A stretch of 64,000 nt of DNA. Origin: Bacteroides nordii WAL 11050 = JCM 12987 (lineage in GTDB: Bacteria; Bacteroidota; Bacteroidia; Bacteroidales; Bacteroidaceae). The position numbers and the translations under genes were made by a program. Within the stretch, counting starts at the first letter, position 1, and each line of letters starts with the position of its first letter. The DNA lies in NCBI GenBank assembly GCA_000613465.1, contig BAJA01000005.1:1-64000 (forward strand), written 5' to 3'. Positions 28,146 through 37,784 of this stretch are shown in pieces. The notes below the pieces were generated by a model that saw only the letters and a program-made list of their open reading frames with translations, did no database searches and had not been told where the DNA came from.

Positions 28146-28273
28146 GGTTTCGCTTTGTTTCATTAAGTTGAGAATTTTGTTTCAACCTATTGAGAAAGAT
28201 TTCTCAATACGGTGAGAATTTAGTTTCAATGCGTTGAGAATATTTTCTCAAAGGATTGAAACAAGATGAAACA
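28146..28273. repeat. Palindrome array with exact 22-bp period (array B)
   Basis: Six 18-bp units separated by 4-bp spacers (TAAG, CCTA, TACG, TGCG, AGGA) have centres at 28154.5, 28176.5, 28198.5, 28220.5, 28242.5 and 28264.5. Examples are TTGAGAATTTTGTTTCAA (28168-28185), the near-perfect palindrome TTGAGAAAGATTTCTCAA (28190-28207), GTGAGAATTTAGTTTCAA (28212-28229) and TTGAGAATATTTTCTCAA (28234-28251). The first and last units are more degenerate. The array sits between the end of the DUF1343 gene and the start of ogt, both on the minus strand. Confidence 0.85.
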
Positions 28274-28286
28274 TTCGTGTTCCGAA

Positions 28287-29450
28287 TCAATATAGTAGAT
28301 ACTTTTCCCGCATTTCTTTGTACTTTTGCAGTTCCGTCTTCCATCCTGCCCGTATTTCTGTTTCACTTTTTCCTGCTAAAATCTCTTTACGTACAGTATC
28401 TGTACCCATTAGAAGATCGAACCAGCGTGCCCGGTCGAAGAATGCGCCCCCGGCATTTGATTTCCAGTAAAAGCGCAGGAAGTAACGTAGAGTGAATCCA
28501 TCTATATTGGCAACTCTTCTTAAATCTTCTCCATAACACAGTTGGTCTTTGTGCATGGGATTCTTGTCAAAACCGGGTAGTGAATGCGGAGTGAATGTAA
28601 AGTCACCATACTTTTTATCCGGTGCACCGAGCACCTGAAATGGGAAGGTTGTACCCCGCCCCACACTGATACGGGTTGCTTCAAACGGACAGAGAGAAGC
28701 GTATAACCGTATAGCCTGATCATTGGGCAGATTAGGCGAGGGCTTAATGGGAAGAGAATAAGGTTGGCCGTGTTCCCAGCCCGTCATGGGAATGACTGTC
28801 AACCGGCAAGCGTCCGGGGTTTTATTTATCCACCCTTCACCATTTATCATGAGAGCCAGTTCGCCAATGGTACAACCGTGGAGTATAGGGATAGGCAATA
28901 TACCTACAAAACTACGGAAAGCAGGACGAAGAATGGGGCCATCTATATAGTCGCAAGGATTGGGCCGATCAAGTACAATCATCTCTTTCCCATTCTCAGC
29001 GCAAGCCTCCATTACATAAAACATTGTACTGATATAGGTATAGAATCGTGCTCCTACATCTTGTATGTCGAATATAATAATATCTATATCCTGCAATTGT
29101 TGCATGGTAGGCTTTTTATTATTCCCATAGAGTGAGATGAGGGGAGTTCCTGTCCGACTGTCTTTTCCGTCTTTTATCGTTTCACCTGCGTCAGCATTGC
29201 CACGGAAGCCGTGTTCCGGGGCGAACACTTTCACTACATTAATGTTTAGTTGTAAAAGGGTATCGAGCAGGCAGGTTTGTTCTTCACCAACAATGGAGGT
29301 GTGGTTAACTACCATTCCTACCCGTTTCCCTTTCAGCAGTGGCAGGTATTCTTCGGTACGTTCTGCTCCGGTAACGAGAGTGCCTTCTGCAAAGAGGGTG
29401 CTAATGCCGATAAACAGGCTGGTGAGAATGAAGATTATTTTTCGGTGCAT
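28287..29450 (-). CDS. DUF1343 / NamZ-like exo-beta-N-acetylmuramidase
   Basis: The 387-residue protein has a signal peptide (about 1-21) and the DUF1343 fold, seen in VFAPEHGFRGNADAGE, IDIIIFDIQDVGARFYTYIS and the LDRPNPCDYIDGPIL loop. A family member, NamZ, removes terminal MurNAc from peptidoglycan fragments, so periplasmic muropeptide recycling is the likely role. Length is normal. The gene is monocistronic, with the palindrome array directly after its stop. Confidence 0.82.
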   Translation of the reverse strand: MHRKIIFILTSLFIGISTLFAEGTLVTGAERTEEYLPLLKGKRVGMVVNHTSIVGEEQTCLLDTLLQLNINVVKVFAPEHGFRGNADAGETIKDGKDSRTGTPLISLYGNNKKPTMQQLQDIDIIIFDIQDVGARFYTYISTMFYVMEACAENGKEMIVLDRPNPCDYIDGPILRPAFRSFVGILPIPILHGCTIGELALMINGEGWINKTPDACRLTVIPMTGWEHGQPYSLPIKPSPNLPNDQAIRLYASLCPFEATRISVGRGTTFPFQVLGAPDKKYGDFTFTPHSLPGFDKNPMHKDQLCYGEDLRRVANIDGFTLRYFLRFYWKSNAGGAFFDRARWFDLLMGTDTVRKEILAGKSETEIRAGWKTELQKYKEMREKYLLY

Positions 29451-29524
29451 CTCGGTATTTTTTAGTAATATTGCACAAAAATATCTATTTGTATTGATTA
29501 TTACAAGTTATAATAGGTGAAGTT

Positions 29525-30061
29525 ATGAATCCGATTGATATAATTGATAAATACTATCCGCAGGATAATGAATTGAAACATATTTTATTAGTACACAGCC
29601 AGTCGGTGGCCGACAAAGCACTGTGGATAGCTGCGCGGCATCCGGAGTTAAATCTTGATGAAACATTTCTTTATGAAGCAGGCATGCTTCATGATCTTGG
29701 TATCTTTCTGACGGATGCTGCTCCTATTTATTGTTTTGGTACAGAACCTTACATCTGCCATGGCTATCTGGGAGCGGATTTAATGCGTAAAGAAGGTTTT
29801 CCGTTGCATGCTTTGGTATGTGAAAGACATACGGGTGCCGGGCTTTCATTGAAGGAAATTCTTCGTCAGCAGCTTCCGATTCCTCATCGCGAAATGCTTC
29901 CTGTGAGTATGGAAGAACAGGTAATATGTTTTGCGGATAAATTCTACTCAAAGACCCATCTTGACAGAGAAAAAACGGTAGAAGGTGCCCGGAAAAGCAT
30001 TGCGAAGTATGGAGAGGAGGGATTGAGCCGTTTCAATCGCTGGTGTGAGCTATTCTTGTAG
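29525..30061 (+). CDS. HD-domain phosphohydrolase
   Basis: The 178-residue protein has the HD signature: His in LLVHSQSVADKAL (about 23-35), the HD pair in AGMLHDLGIFL, and downstream FADKFY. Such proteins hydrolyse phosphate esters of nucleotides or similar compounds with a metal pair. Its start is only about 75 bp from the divergent DUF1343 gene. The substrate is unknown. Confidence 0.8.
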   Translation: MNPIDIIDKYYPQDNELKHILLVHSQSVADKALWIAARHPELNLDETFLYEAGMLHDLGIFLTDAAPIYCFGTEPYICHGYLGADLMRKEGFPLHALVCERHTGAGLSLKEILRQQLPIPHREMLPVSMEEQVICFADKFYSKTHLDREKTVEGARKSIAKYGEEGLSRFNRWCELFL

Positions 30062-30115
30062 CACTAAAAAATAATTAAAAAGAGAGATTCCGATGTATAA
30101 TTGATGAAGATTGTG

Positions 30116-30123
30116 TACTTTTG
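30116..30123 (+). promoter_or_regulatory. -7 element of the lptD gene
   Basis: TACTTTTG matches TAnnTTTG, 26 bp before the ATG at 30150. Confidence 0.55.
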
Positions 30124-30149
30124 CCCCTTCAAGCGTAAACTATTAGTTA

Positions 30150-32860
30150 ATGACGCCATTGAAAGCAAATACATTAATATCATTTATACTACTGTTTGTC
30201 TTACTGGTGCTTCCTGATGAGGCCATGTCTCAACGTCGCCGAAACAGGGGAGTAGAAGGAGGTGTAGAGACATTTAACCCTCCGGCAGCTCTGAATGCAG
30301 ATTCTTTGACGACTGACTCGGTCAGAACAGATTCTGTTGTTGCTAAACCCATTAAGAAACAGCCACTGGATGCTCCGGTGATTTATTCTGCAAACGATTC
30401 CATTGTTTTTGAAGAAGGAGGATATGCTCATCTTTATGGAGATGGGAAGGTAAACTATCAGAAGGTAGAGTTGGGAGCACAAATTATCACCATGAATATG
30501 GACAGTAGTACGGTGTATGCTCGTGGTGTGAAAGATTCACTGGGAGTAGAAACCGGAAAGCCTGTTTTTAAAGACGGTGATACTTCTTATGATACGGAGG
30601 CTATCCGTTACAACTTTAAGAGTAAAAAAGGATATATTAATAACGTTGTCAGTCAGCAGGGTGAAGGATATGTAACCGGTAATAATGCAAAGAAAGGCGC
30701 TGATGATGAACTGTTTATGCAGAATGGTAGGTATACTACCTGTGATCATCATGATCATCCTCACTTTTATCTTCAACTAACAAAAGCTAAAGTCCGTCCG
30801 AAAAAGAATGTGGTAACGGGGCCTGCTTATCTGGTGGTGGAAGATGTACCGTTACCATTGGCTGTACCCTTTTTCTTCTTTCCCTTTTCCAGTAGTTATT
30901 CTTCTGGGTTTATTATGCCTACTGTTCTTGATGATTCTGCCCGTGGATTTGGTCTATCGGATGGAGGATATTACTTTGCTATCAGTGATTTGATGGATTT
31001 GAAATTAACAGGTGATATCTTTACGAAAGGTTCGTGGAGGTTAGGGTTGGAGACGAATTACAACAAGCGTTATAAGTTTTCCGGTTCTTTGATGGCCGAT
31101 TATCAAGTGACAAAGACGGGAGATAAGAATATGCCGGACTATTCGGTATCAAAAGACTTTAAGATTGTATGGAGTCACCGACAGGATCCTAAAGCAAACC
31201 CTAATGCTACTTTCTCGGCGAGTGTAAATTTTTCAACTAGTAGTTATGAGCGTACCAACATTGGTAACTTATACAATTCTCAGTTGCTGACTCAAAATAC
31301 GAAGACATCAAGTATCAGTTACTCACGTACATTTCCAGATATTGGTCTGACATTGTCGGGGACTACTAATATCTCGCAGACTATGAGAGATTCTTCTATT
31401 GCAGTGACATTGCCTGATCTTAATATTTCATTGACTCGTCGTTTCCCATTCAAGAGAAAAAAAGCAGTAGGTGCAGAGCGTTGGTATGAAAAAATTTCAT
31501 TCCAATATACCGGTCGTTTGACAAATTCTATCACAACTAAAGATGATCGGTTGTTTAAATCAAATCTGATAAAGGATTGGAAAAATGCTATGCAGCACAC
31601 CATACCAGTAAGTGCTACATTTACCCTTTTCAAATATTTCAATCTGACCCCGTCATTCAATTATACAGAACGTTGGTATACTCACAAGACTGATAATTAT
31701 TACGATGAAGAAAAGCGTCAGTGGGTAGCTACCGATACTATTTATGGTTTTAACCGCGTGTCCAATTATAATTTCTCTTTGGGGTTGAGTACCAAACTTT
31801 ATGGTATGTATAAGCCTATTTTTATGAAGAAGAAAGAGATACAGATTCGTCATGTTGTTACTCCGCAGGTAAGTGTGAGCGGTGCACCGGGGTTTGGGAA
31901 GTATTGGCAGGAACATGAAGATGCCAATGGAAATATGTCGTATTTTTCTCCTTATACCAGTCAGCAGTTCGGTACGGCACCACGTGAGAAACAGGGGACA
32001 GTGACTTTTGATTTGTCGAACAATATAGAGATGAAGTTTAAAGACCGGAATGACTCTATTAAAAAGATAAGTCTGATCGATGAATTAGGAGGTTATATTT
32101 CTTATAATATGGCTGCTGAGAAGAGACCGTGGAGTGATCTTACTTTGCGTCTACGCTTAAAACTGACGAAAAACTATACTTTCAATCTGAATTCTACATT
32201 TGCTACATATGCCTATACGTTTGATAAAGATGGTAGGGTTGTGACTGGTGACCGTACAGAATGGTCTTACGGACGTTTCGGACGTTTTTCCGGTTGGGGA
32301 TCTTCATTTAATTATACTTTCAATAATGAAACCTGGAAGAAGTGGTTTGGTCCTAAAGAGACAAGGATCAGAAGGATAAAGACAAGGATCAGAATGGGGA
32401 AGATAGCGAAGATATGGATGCTGGAAATGATACCGGAACCACAAAAAAGGTGGAGAAAGCACAGGCGGACGCTGATGGTTATCAGGTGTTCAAGATGCCA
32501 TGGTCTTTGAGTGTGAACTATTCATTTAATATTCGTGAAGATCAGAGCAAACCTATTAATGTGCATTCAATGCGCTATCCGTTTTCTTATACGCACAATA
32601 TTAATGCCTCTGGTAATATCAAGCTTTCAAATAACTGGCAGGTGTCTTTTAGTACCGGTTACGATTTTCAGGCGAAAGAAGTAACTCAGACGTCAATGAC
32701 TATTTCTCGCGACTTACACTGTTTCAATATGTCAGCAAGTCTCTCTCCTTTCGGACGTTGGAAATACTATAACTTTAAGATTAGTGCTAATGCAAGTATT
32801 TTGCAGGATTTAAAGTGGGAGCAAAGAAGTCAGACGCAGAGTAATATACAGTGGTATTAA
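30150..32860 (+). CDS. lptD: LPS-assembly protein LptD (OstA-like; frameshifted in this sequence)
   Basis: The product has a signal peptide, a proline-rich linker, an OstA/LptA-like beta-jellyroll (about 80-230) and a long beta-barrel region rich in alternating aromatic and polar residues. The frame breaks near 32361, where restoring one A turns a low-complexity Arg-rich shift product into an Asp/Lys/Gly-rich loop (KDQKDKDKDQNGED), then rejoins the barrel and ends SNIQWY at 32860. The restored length is about 903 residues. LptD sits in the outer membrane and inserts lipopolysaccharide. As it is normally essential, a sequence error is the likely cause. A terminator follows. Confidence 0.82.
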
Positions 32861-32910
32861 AAATTTCCTTCTACTTTTAAGTATATATTCGATAGAATTT
32901 CAAAGAAATA

Positions 32911-32948
32911 AAAAAGCCAACCAGTCACTGAGACTGGTTGGCTTTTTT
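32911..32948. terminator. Bidirectional terminator after lptD
   Basis: AAAAAGCCAACCAGTC and GACTGGTTGGCTTTTT form a perfect stem with a 5-nt loop between two converging genes. Confidence 0.88.
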
Positions 32949-32963
32949 ATTTATAGAATATTC

Positions 32964-35348
32964 CTACTTTACGATCAGTTTGACTGTTTCTGTTTTTGCA
33001 TCGGTAGCGATTACAACCAGATAAGTTCCTGAACTAAGTGTGTTGATATTCATACTCTGTTCTGATGTTTCATTACCTGTAGCAGTAAGTACTGTTTGTC
33101 CGAGTAGATTATGAATTGCAATATTCTTAATCTGACTTCCATTGGTCTTGATATTGATCTGCTCACTTGCTGGGTTGGGATAAAGTGACAACTCTGCTTT
33201 AATGGTAGTATTATTTTTAATACCTGTAGGAGCGTTCTTTCCAAAGTTTGGACGGATATAAGGAGCACCATAACCCGGTAGTTCACTCATGAATCCATTT
33301 TTGGATGCTGCAATTAATCCATCTTTTGATTGGTCACATACTAATCCCATGTTCACTGCACTTTCTTGTTTTACCTCAAACATATATTTACCGGGAGCAA
33401 GATTTGTTTCAGGGAGTTTGTAAACGATTTCTTCTCCACCTTTACCTCTGAGTACAGATTTGGTAACCATCGTTGCTCCTATCTCTGAGTTATTATTAGT
33501 GTTTATTTTATATACGTTCAGGGTGATTTTATCGTTGGCTTGTTCTTCTTTAAGCATGAAACCAAGGCTGAGTGAGGTCAATACGTCCTCTTTCAGTATA
33601 GTGAATGCTGCACCAAATGCAACGGGACCACTACCACTACCTACACCAAATTTGAAATCGGCTGGGTTATCCCAGGCATAAATAGAATCGGTTACAATCG
33701 TTGTAAGCTGAGCTGTATTATTTGTAAGGTCGTCATCCTGAGTAATGCTAGCTTCGACAGAGAAAGCAGGTACTTGTTCTTTACTGCTTACTATATTGTC
33801 CAGATTGAAATTGAAGGTTTCCTTCTTCGTTTCTCCTACAGCCAAGGTCGGGATGGTGGTAGTTGCTAAAACATCATCATAAGCTTTCACGTTCAGTTTG
33901 ATGTTGTTTTCAACTTGTTGTCCATAGTTTGCAACAGTTACTTCAAACTTCTGTGCCGTGTTTTTGATGTGGAATTGAGGAATCATTCTTGGATATTTCT
34001 CTTCGCTGGTGATTGATTCTACCTTAATATCATGTTCCAAAATCTTACTTACGCTGATACTGAATATTTCAAGATAAGACAGTTCGGTTGCGTTGAAGCT
34101 GATACCATAGTTACCTTCTTCGGTTACAGTAAATGTTATCTCTTTCTTAACTGTAGTATAATTAGTAAATTCTTTGAATTTCCCTAATTCGTTCCAGTTA
34201 GTTATATCACTTCCACTTTTTCCAAATGTAATGTTAAACAGGTCATATTTTATACCTCCGATAAGCAGTTCACTTCCTGCACTGTAATTGAAGCTGAGGC
34301 GATAGTTACCCGGTTCCATATGAATACATCTGGATAATAAAGAAGAAGGTACTTCTGCTTTATAAGCTCCGGACTTATAAATCCAACCGTTAGGGGTTAT
34401 AGGATTCCAGTTTAGAAGATCAATGGCTTTCTCGAAGTTGGATTCAAACGGTAATAGGGCAGGTGATAGATTAATAACACGACCCGCTACCGTATCATTG
34501 GCAAAATTCGTTTGACCTGTGCACTGAGCTACTACTTTTATATTGTATCCTTGATCTACAGATGAAAAATCAACAGGTGTGGCAAAAGTAACATCCAATG
34601 AAGCATCTGGAGCTATTACCTCTGTGAAATCTTGTGTCACTTTGATATCTTCATCTTCCAATTCATAATATAGGCTGAAACCGTTGATCGGTCCTGTTCC
34701 TAAGTTTTTGACAGTTACTTTGATAGGGCTACTTCCCAATGTACAATCGGAAGGAGGAAGTATCAGATTTTCCAAAGCAATATCCGGCACTCCATTAAAG
34801 CTGCCTTCATCAATAGCTATATTATCTATGTAGATACTTCCTTTATTTTTTTCTGATATAGCATGAAAAGAGAAGTAATAATCTCCGGCTTCTGCTACTT
34901 CAAAGTCGTTGATACTGGCAACCCATTCCTTGGTTTTTTTGTCTATCAAAGACGCTATGACTGTCATTGTGGTAACGTCGCTTGATTTTCCATAGAGTAC
35001 TTCAAACCTTTCAGGATAATTAGTTGACGATGATGTGCGATAGTAAAAAGAAATACAATTAGCTCCGGCCTTCAGGGTAACAGGATTTTTTGTAGTAAGA
35101 TAATCATCTGCTGCATTTTTGCTGTTATACTGATACCTTGCTATTCCTTTTCCGCCATCTGCGTCGGGTTCACTATCTCTGTCATTCAGCCAGGTTGATT
35201 TATCATTATTATTATCAAGTACCACCCAATTATTGGTGAAATTCTCTTCAGCTGCAAAGTCTTCATAGAAGAGGTGCTTTGCCGGCTCCTCGGCCATTGC
35301 CACCAGTGCTGTTGATTGCAATGCCAACAAAAGTAATAATCTTTTCAT
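32964..35348 (-). CDS. Large secreted protein with choice-of-anchor-J, CARDB-like and Por-type C-terminal domains
   Basis: The 794-residue protein has a signal peptide (MKRLLLLLALQSTALVAMA), then a lectin-like beta-sandwich domain (FYEDFAAEENFTNNWVVLDN, about 25-190), CARDB-like Ig modules (about 195-290 and 430-540) and a further sandwich. The last 75 residues, from LSLYPNPASEQINI to LVVIATDAKTETVKLIVK, are a Por secretion/T9SS-type A sorting domain. It is the last gene of the SusC/SusD locus. No catalytic motif is seen, so it may bind a glycan or protein. The T9SS machinery is not seen here. Confidence 0.7.
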   Translation of the reverse strand: MKRLLLLLALQSTALVAMAEEPAKHLFYEDFAAEENFTNNWVVLDNNNDKSTWLNDRDSEPDADGGKGIARYQYNSKNAADDYLTTKNPVTLKAGANCISFYYRTSSSTNYPERFEVLYGKSSDVTTMTVIASLIDKKTKEWVASINDFEVAEAGDYYFSFHAISEKNKGSIYIDNIAIDEGSFNGVPDIALENLILPPSDCTLGSSPIKVTVKNLGTGPINGFSLYYELEDEDIKVTQDFTEVIAPDASLDVTFATPVDFSSVDQGYNIKVVAQCTGQTNFANDTVAGRVINLSPALLPFESNFEKAIDLLNWNPITPNGWIYKSGAYKAEVPSSLLSRCIHMEPGNYRLSFNYSAGSELLIGGIKYDLFNITFGKSGSDITNWNELGKFKEFTNYTTVKKEITFTVTEEGNYGISFNATELSYLEIFSISVSKILEHDIKVESITSEEKYPRMIPQFHIKNTAQKFEVTVANYGQQVENNIKLNVKAYDDVLATTTIPTLAVGETKKETFNFNLDNIVSSKEQVPAFSVEASITQDDDLTNNTAQLTTIVTDSIYAWDNPADFKFGVGSGSGPVAFGAAFTILKEDVLTSLSLGFMLKEEQANDKITLNVYKINTNNNSEIGATMVTKSVLRGKGGEEIVYKLPETNLAPGKYMFEVKQESAVNMGLVCDQSKDGLIAASKNGFMSELPGYGAPYIRPNFGKNAPTGIKNNTTIKAELSLYPNPASEQINIKTNGSQIKNIAIHNLLGQTVLTATGNETSEQSMNINTLSSGTYLVVIATDAKTETVKLIVK

Positions 35349-35381
35349 AAGCGCATGTTTTTTTAATTGTGAGTAATCTAT

Positions 35382-36248
35382 TTATTGTTTAATGAACTTT
35401 AATGGAACCGATTTTCCATTGTCATCAGTGTAACTGCCTACAAGACCTAACCAACTGTTTAAAGCCGGAATTTCTAAACCGAGAGCATGACCAACTTCAA
35501 AGCTGATTACCTTGTCTTTGTAAATACCTGTTATAGGGTCGGATGTTTTAACCCACATACCACCTGATATCTGTTTGTGAGTGAGTTCGACTCTGTTATT
35601 ACTATACATTCCTACCGGTTGGCTGGCGGTTATAGTCAATTTATACTCTCCTTCACTTCCTGTTTCTTCTACATCTGCAATAGCAGCTCCACCGTGTCCA
35701 AAGTCTAAATATATCTGTTGGAAAGTGTTGTCTACAGAAGTAAGAGTACATGCATACCCTGTCACTCCGGTTGGAGTCGGAAGCTGGCTTTTTCCTTCCA
35801 TCGAGTATTTTCCTTCTATAGGACTGTTTTCTACTATATTAATTTTGCACGTATTTATTGAACCGGCAGTTGCCCCTTCTACATCTGCAATCGCTATTGA
35901 AAAAGAGCGATTCTGCACTATTTGCTCGTTGGCTATTGAAAGAAGGGTTTCCACATTTACTGATTCTGTCCGCATCGGAATGGATAGGTGGTCTTCCGTT
36001 ATGAGAATTGCTTTTTCACTTTCAAAGCCGCTATTGTTTTCTTTCAGGATGACGTGTACTTTTATGAGTCCGTTACGTTCTCCTTTTACTACGATGGGTA
36101 GATTAAGGATAGAGGTAAGCTCTTTTACCTCAATTTCAGCCGATTGAAATTCAACGGTAGCCTCTTGGGTATTAAAATCTTCATCACTACTACAAGCAAT
36201 CATAGTAAATGATAAGAGGAATATGGTTAGTAATTTGAAATAATTCAT
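35382..36248 (-). CDS. Lipoprotein of the SusC/SusD locus, unknown function
   Basis: The 288-residue protein starts MNYFKLLTIFLLSFTMIACSS, a lipobox signal. It then shows a Calx-beta-like or Ig-like N-terminal half (about 25-140) and a beta-rich C-terminal half with repeated Gly. It lies 25 bp after the susD stop and is probably co-transcribed. In such loci this slot often holds a surface glycan-binding protein. I do not recognise the family. Confidence 0.7.
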   Translation of the reverse strand: MNYFKLLTIFLLSFTMIACSSDEDFNTQEATVEFQSAEIEVKELTSILNLPIVVKGERNGLIKVHVILKENNSGFESEKAILITEDHLSIPMRTESVNVETLLSIANEQIVQNRSFSIAIADVEGATAGSINTCKINIVENSPIEGKYSMEGKSQLPTPTGVTGYACTLTSVDNTFQQIYLDFGHGGAAIADVEETGSEGEYKLTITASQPVGMYSNNRVELTHKQISGGMWVKTSDPITGIYKDKVISFEVGHALGLEIPALNSWLGLVGSYTDDNGKSVPLKFIKQ

Positions 36249-36273
36249 AACAGTTTCATTTTATGTGTTGAGA

Positions 36274-37770
36274 TTAGTAACCTGGGTTTTGTTGGTTCTT
36301 AATTTGAGGATTAGCATCTATCTCCGCTTTAGGGATAGGCCATACCCAACGTATGTTATCCGTTTTCACATTCAGATCTAAAGCTAGTTCATAGGATAGT
36401 TGTACTGATTGAGGTGTTTGACGTCTGAACTCTTCACCGTATCGTTTTAAATCAACAAGACGGAATCCTTCGCCGAATAACTCACGTTCTCGTTCGGCAC
36501 GGATTAGATTTTTGAGGGTCAATCCTGTCACCGGTGCATATTGGATGGAGGCGTCACGAGCTGACATTAACTCAAATAATATATCATAGGCCATTGATTC
36601 GTCACCCGCTTCTCCTCTTAGGTAATAGGCCTCGGCTGTAATAAGATATTGTTCTGCAATACGGAAAATTTTGGGTTTATTCACATAGTTATTAACCCCT
36701 TCATACATTTCCGGATTTCCGGGATATTTAGTGAAGACTATTAATCTCTGTTTTTGATTTGTTGAGAAAGCTATCTCTTTGAAAGCAAAATAACAGTTGA
36801 TGCGTATATCTTTCTCTCTGAACGAGTTGATGACATCTTTAGAAGGGAGGAATACCGGTTTGTCGTTGATATCGTCCAGGAAGTAGTTTCCAATAGTAGG
36901 AGCCAATTCTTGTTTAGAACAGAATAGTTGGCAGATTACTTCCGTAGTAATATCATTTTTCCACATCTCTTTGAGTTTCGCTTCATTATTGATGAGTGGA
37001 TATCGTGCACTTTTAAGTAAGCTTTCGGAGCTTTCAATGGCGGTGTCGTAGTCTTTGGTTAGTAAGGCTATTCGTGCTTCGAATGCGCTTAGGGCATCTA
37101 CTGTCAGGTATTCCGATGATTGCGCTCCTTTAGCACTTAGGTTTTCTTTGGCCAACCTGATATCTTCTTTGATAAAGTCATAGGTTGCAGCTAAAGTAGC
37201 ACGTGAAGGATATTTAGTGTTATCGGATGTTGGAGCATATTCGTCTACCAAGGGGATACCATATTGGTTTCCTGCAGTAGCCGGGTCATAAGCTGCACAG
37301 AATTTTTCAGCTAACTGAGAGTAAGCAATAGCACGGATCAGATATGCTTCTCCGAGATAGTTTTTTATTATTGGTTGCTCACTTACCTCAAATATATCTT
37401 CCTCCTGAAGTTTTTCTATGCTTTTAATGAGTAAATTACATTGGGCAATAGTGACGTAGCAATTACTCCATACAGTAGAAAAAGTACTTTCTGAGGCGTT
37501 TGCTTCCCAACGGTAGATGGCTCCGAGTTGATTGCCAAAGTAAGAGAGCGGAATAAAGCCATCCGCTTGTATTTCAGATGCCAGTGCATTGACTGAAACT
37601 CCGATGATCCGCAAGTCGCGGTACATCCCTGTGCGCAATTTCTGGCAATCAGCAAATGACTTGGCAGCACTATCTAAAGGGATCTTGTCATAAGGATACT
37701 TGTCCATATCACAGGATACCAGTGTTAGTGTTAAGATAGAGGTTAATATAATTGACTTTAATGTTTTCAT
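36274..37770 (-). CDS. SusD/RagB-family outer-membrane lipoprotein
   Basis: The 498-residue protein has a lipobox signal (LTLTLVSCDMDKYPYDK), the SusD N-terminal helix region and TPR-like helices. The C-terminal SusD signature appears in RLVDLKRYGEEFRRQ and WPIPKAEIDANPQIKNQQNPGY. It forms the lid over the TonB-dependent partner, SusC, whose gene is 14 bp upstream. The ligand is unknown. Confidence 0.93.
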   Translation of the reverse strand: MKTLKSIILTSILTLTLVSCDMDKYPYDKIPLDSAAKSFADCQKLRTGMYRDLRIIGVSVNALASEIQADGFIPLSYFGNQLGAIYRWEANASESTFSTVWSNCYVTIAQCNLLIKSIEKLQEEDIFEVSEQPIIKNYLGEAYLIRAIAYSQLAEKFCAAYDPATAGNQYGIPLVDEYAPTSDNTKYPSRATLAATYDFIKEDIRLAKENLSAKGAQSSEYLTVDALSAFEARIALLTKDYDTAIESSESLLKSARYPLINNEAKLKEMWKNDITTEVICQLFCSKQELAPTIGNYFLDDINDKPVFLPSKDVINSFREKDIRINCYFAFKEIAFSTNQKQRLIVFTKYPGNPEMYEGVNNYVNKPKIFRIAEQYLITAEAYYLRGEAGDESMAYDILFELMSARDASIQYAPVTGLTLKNLIRAERERELFGEGFRLVDLKRYGEEFRRQTPQSVQLSYELALDLNVKTDNIRWVWPIPKAEIDANPQIKNQQNPGY

Positions 37771-37784
37771 ATATTTGTAGTTCT

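Noticed and set aside
28146..28273. CRISPR-like array
   Set aside because: Units are palindromic with 4-bp gaps; there are no unique spacers of about 30 bp and no cas genes. The same applies to arrays A and C.
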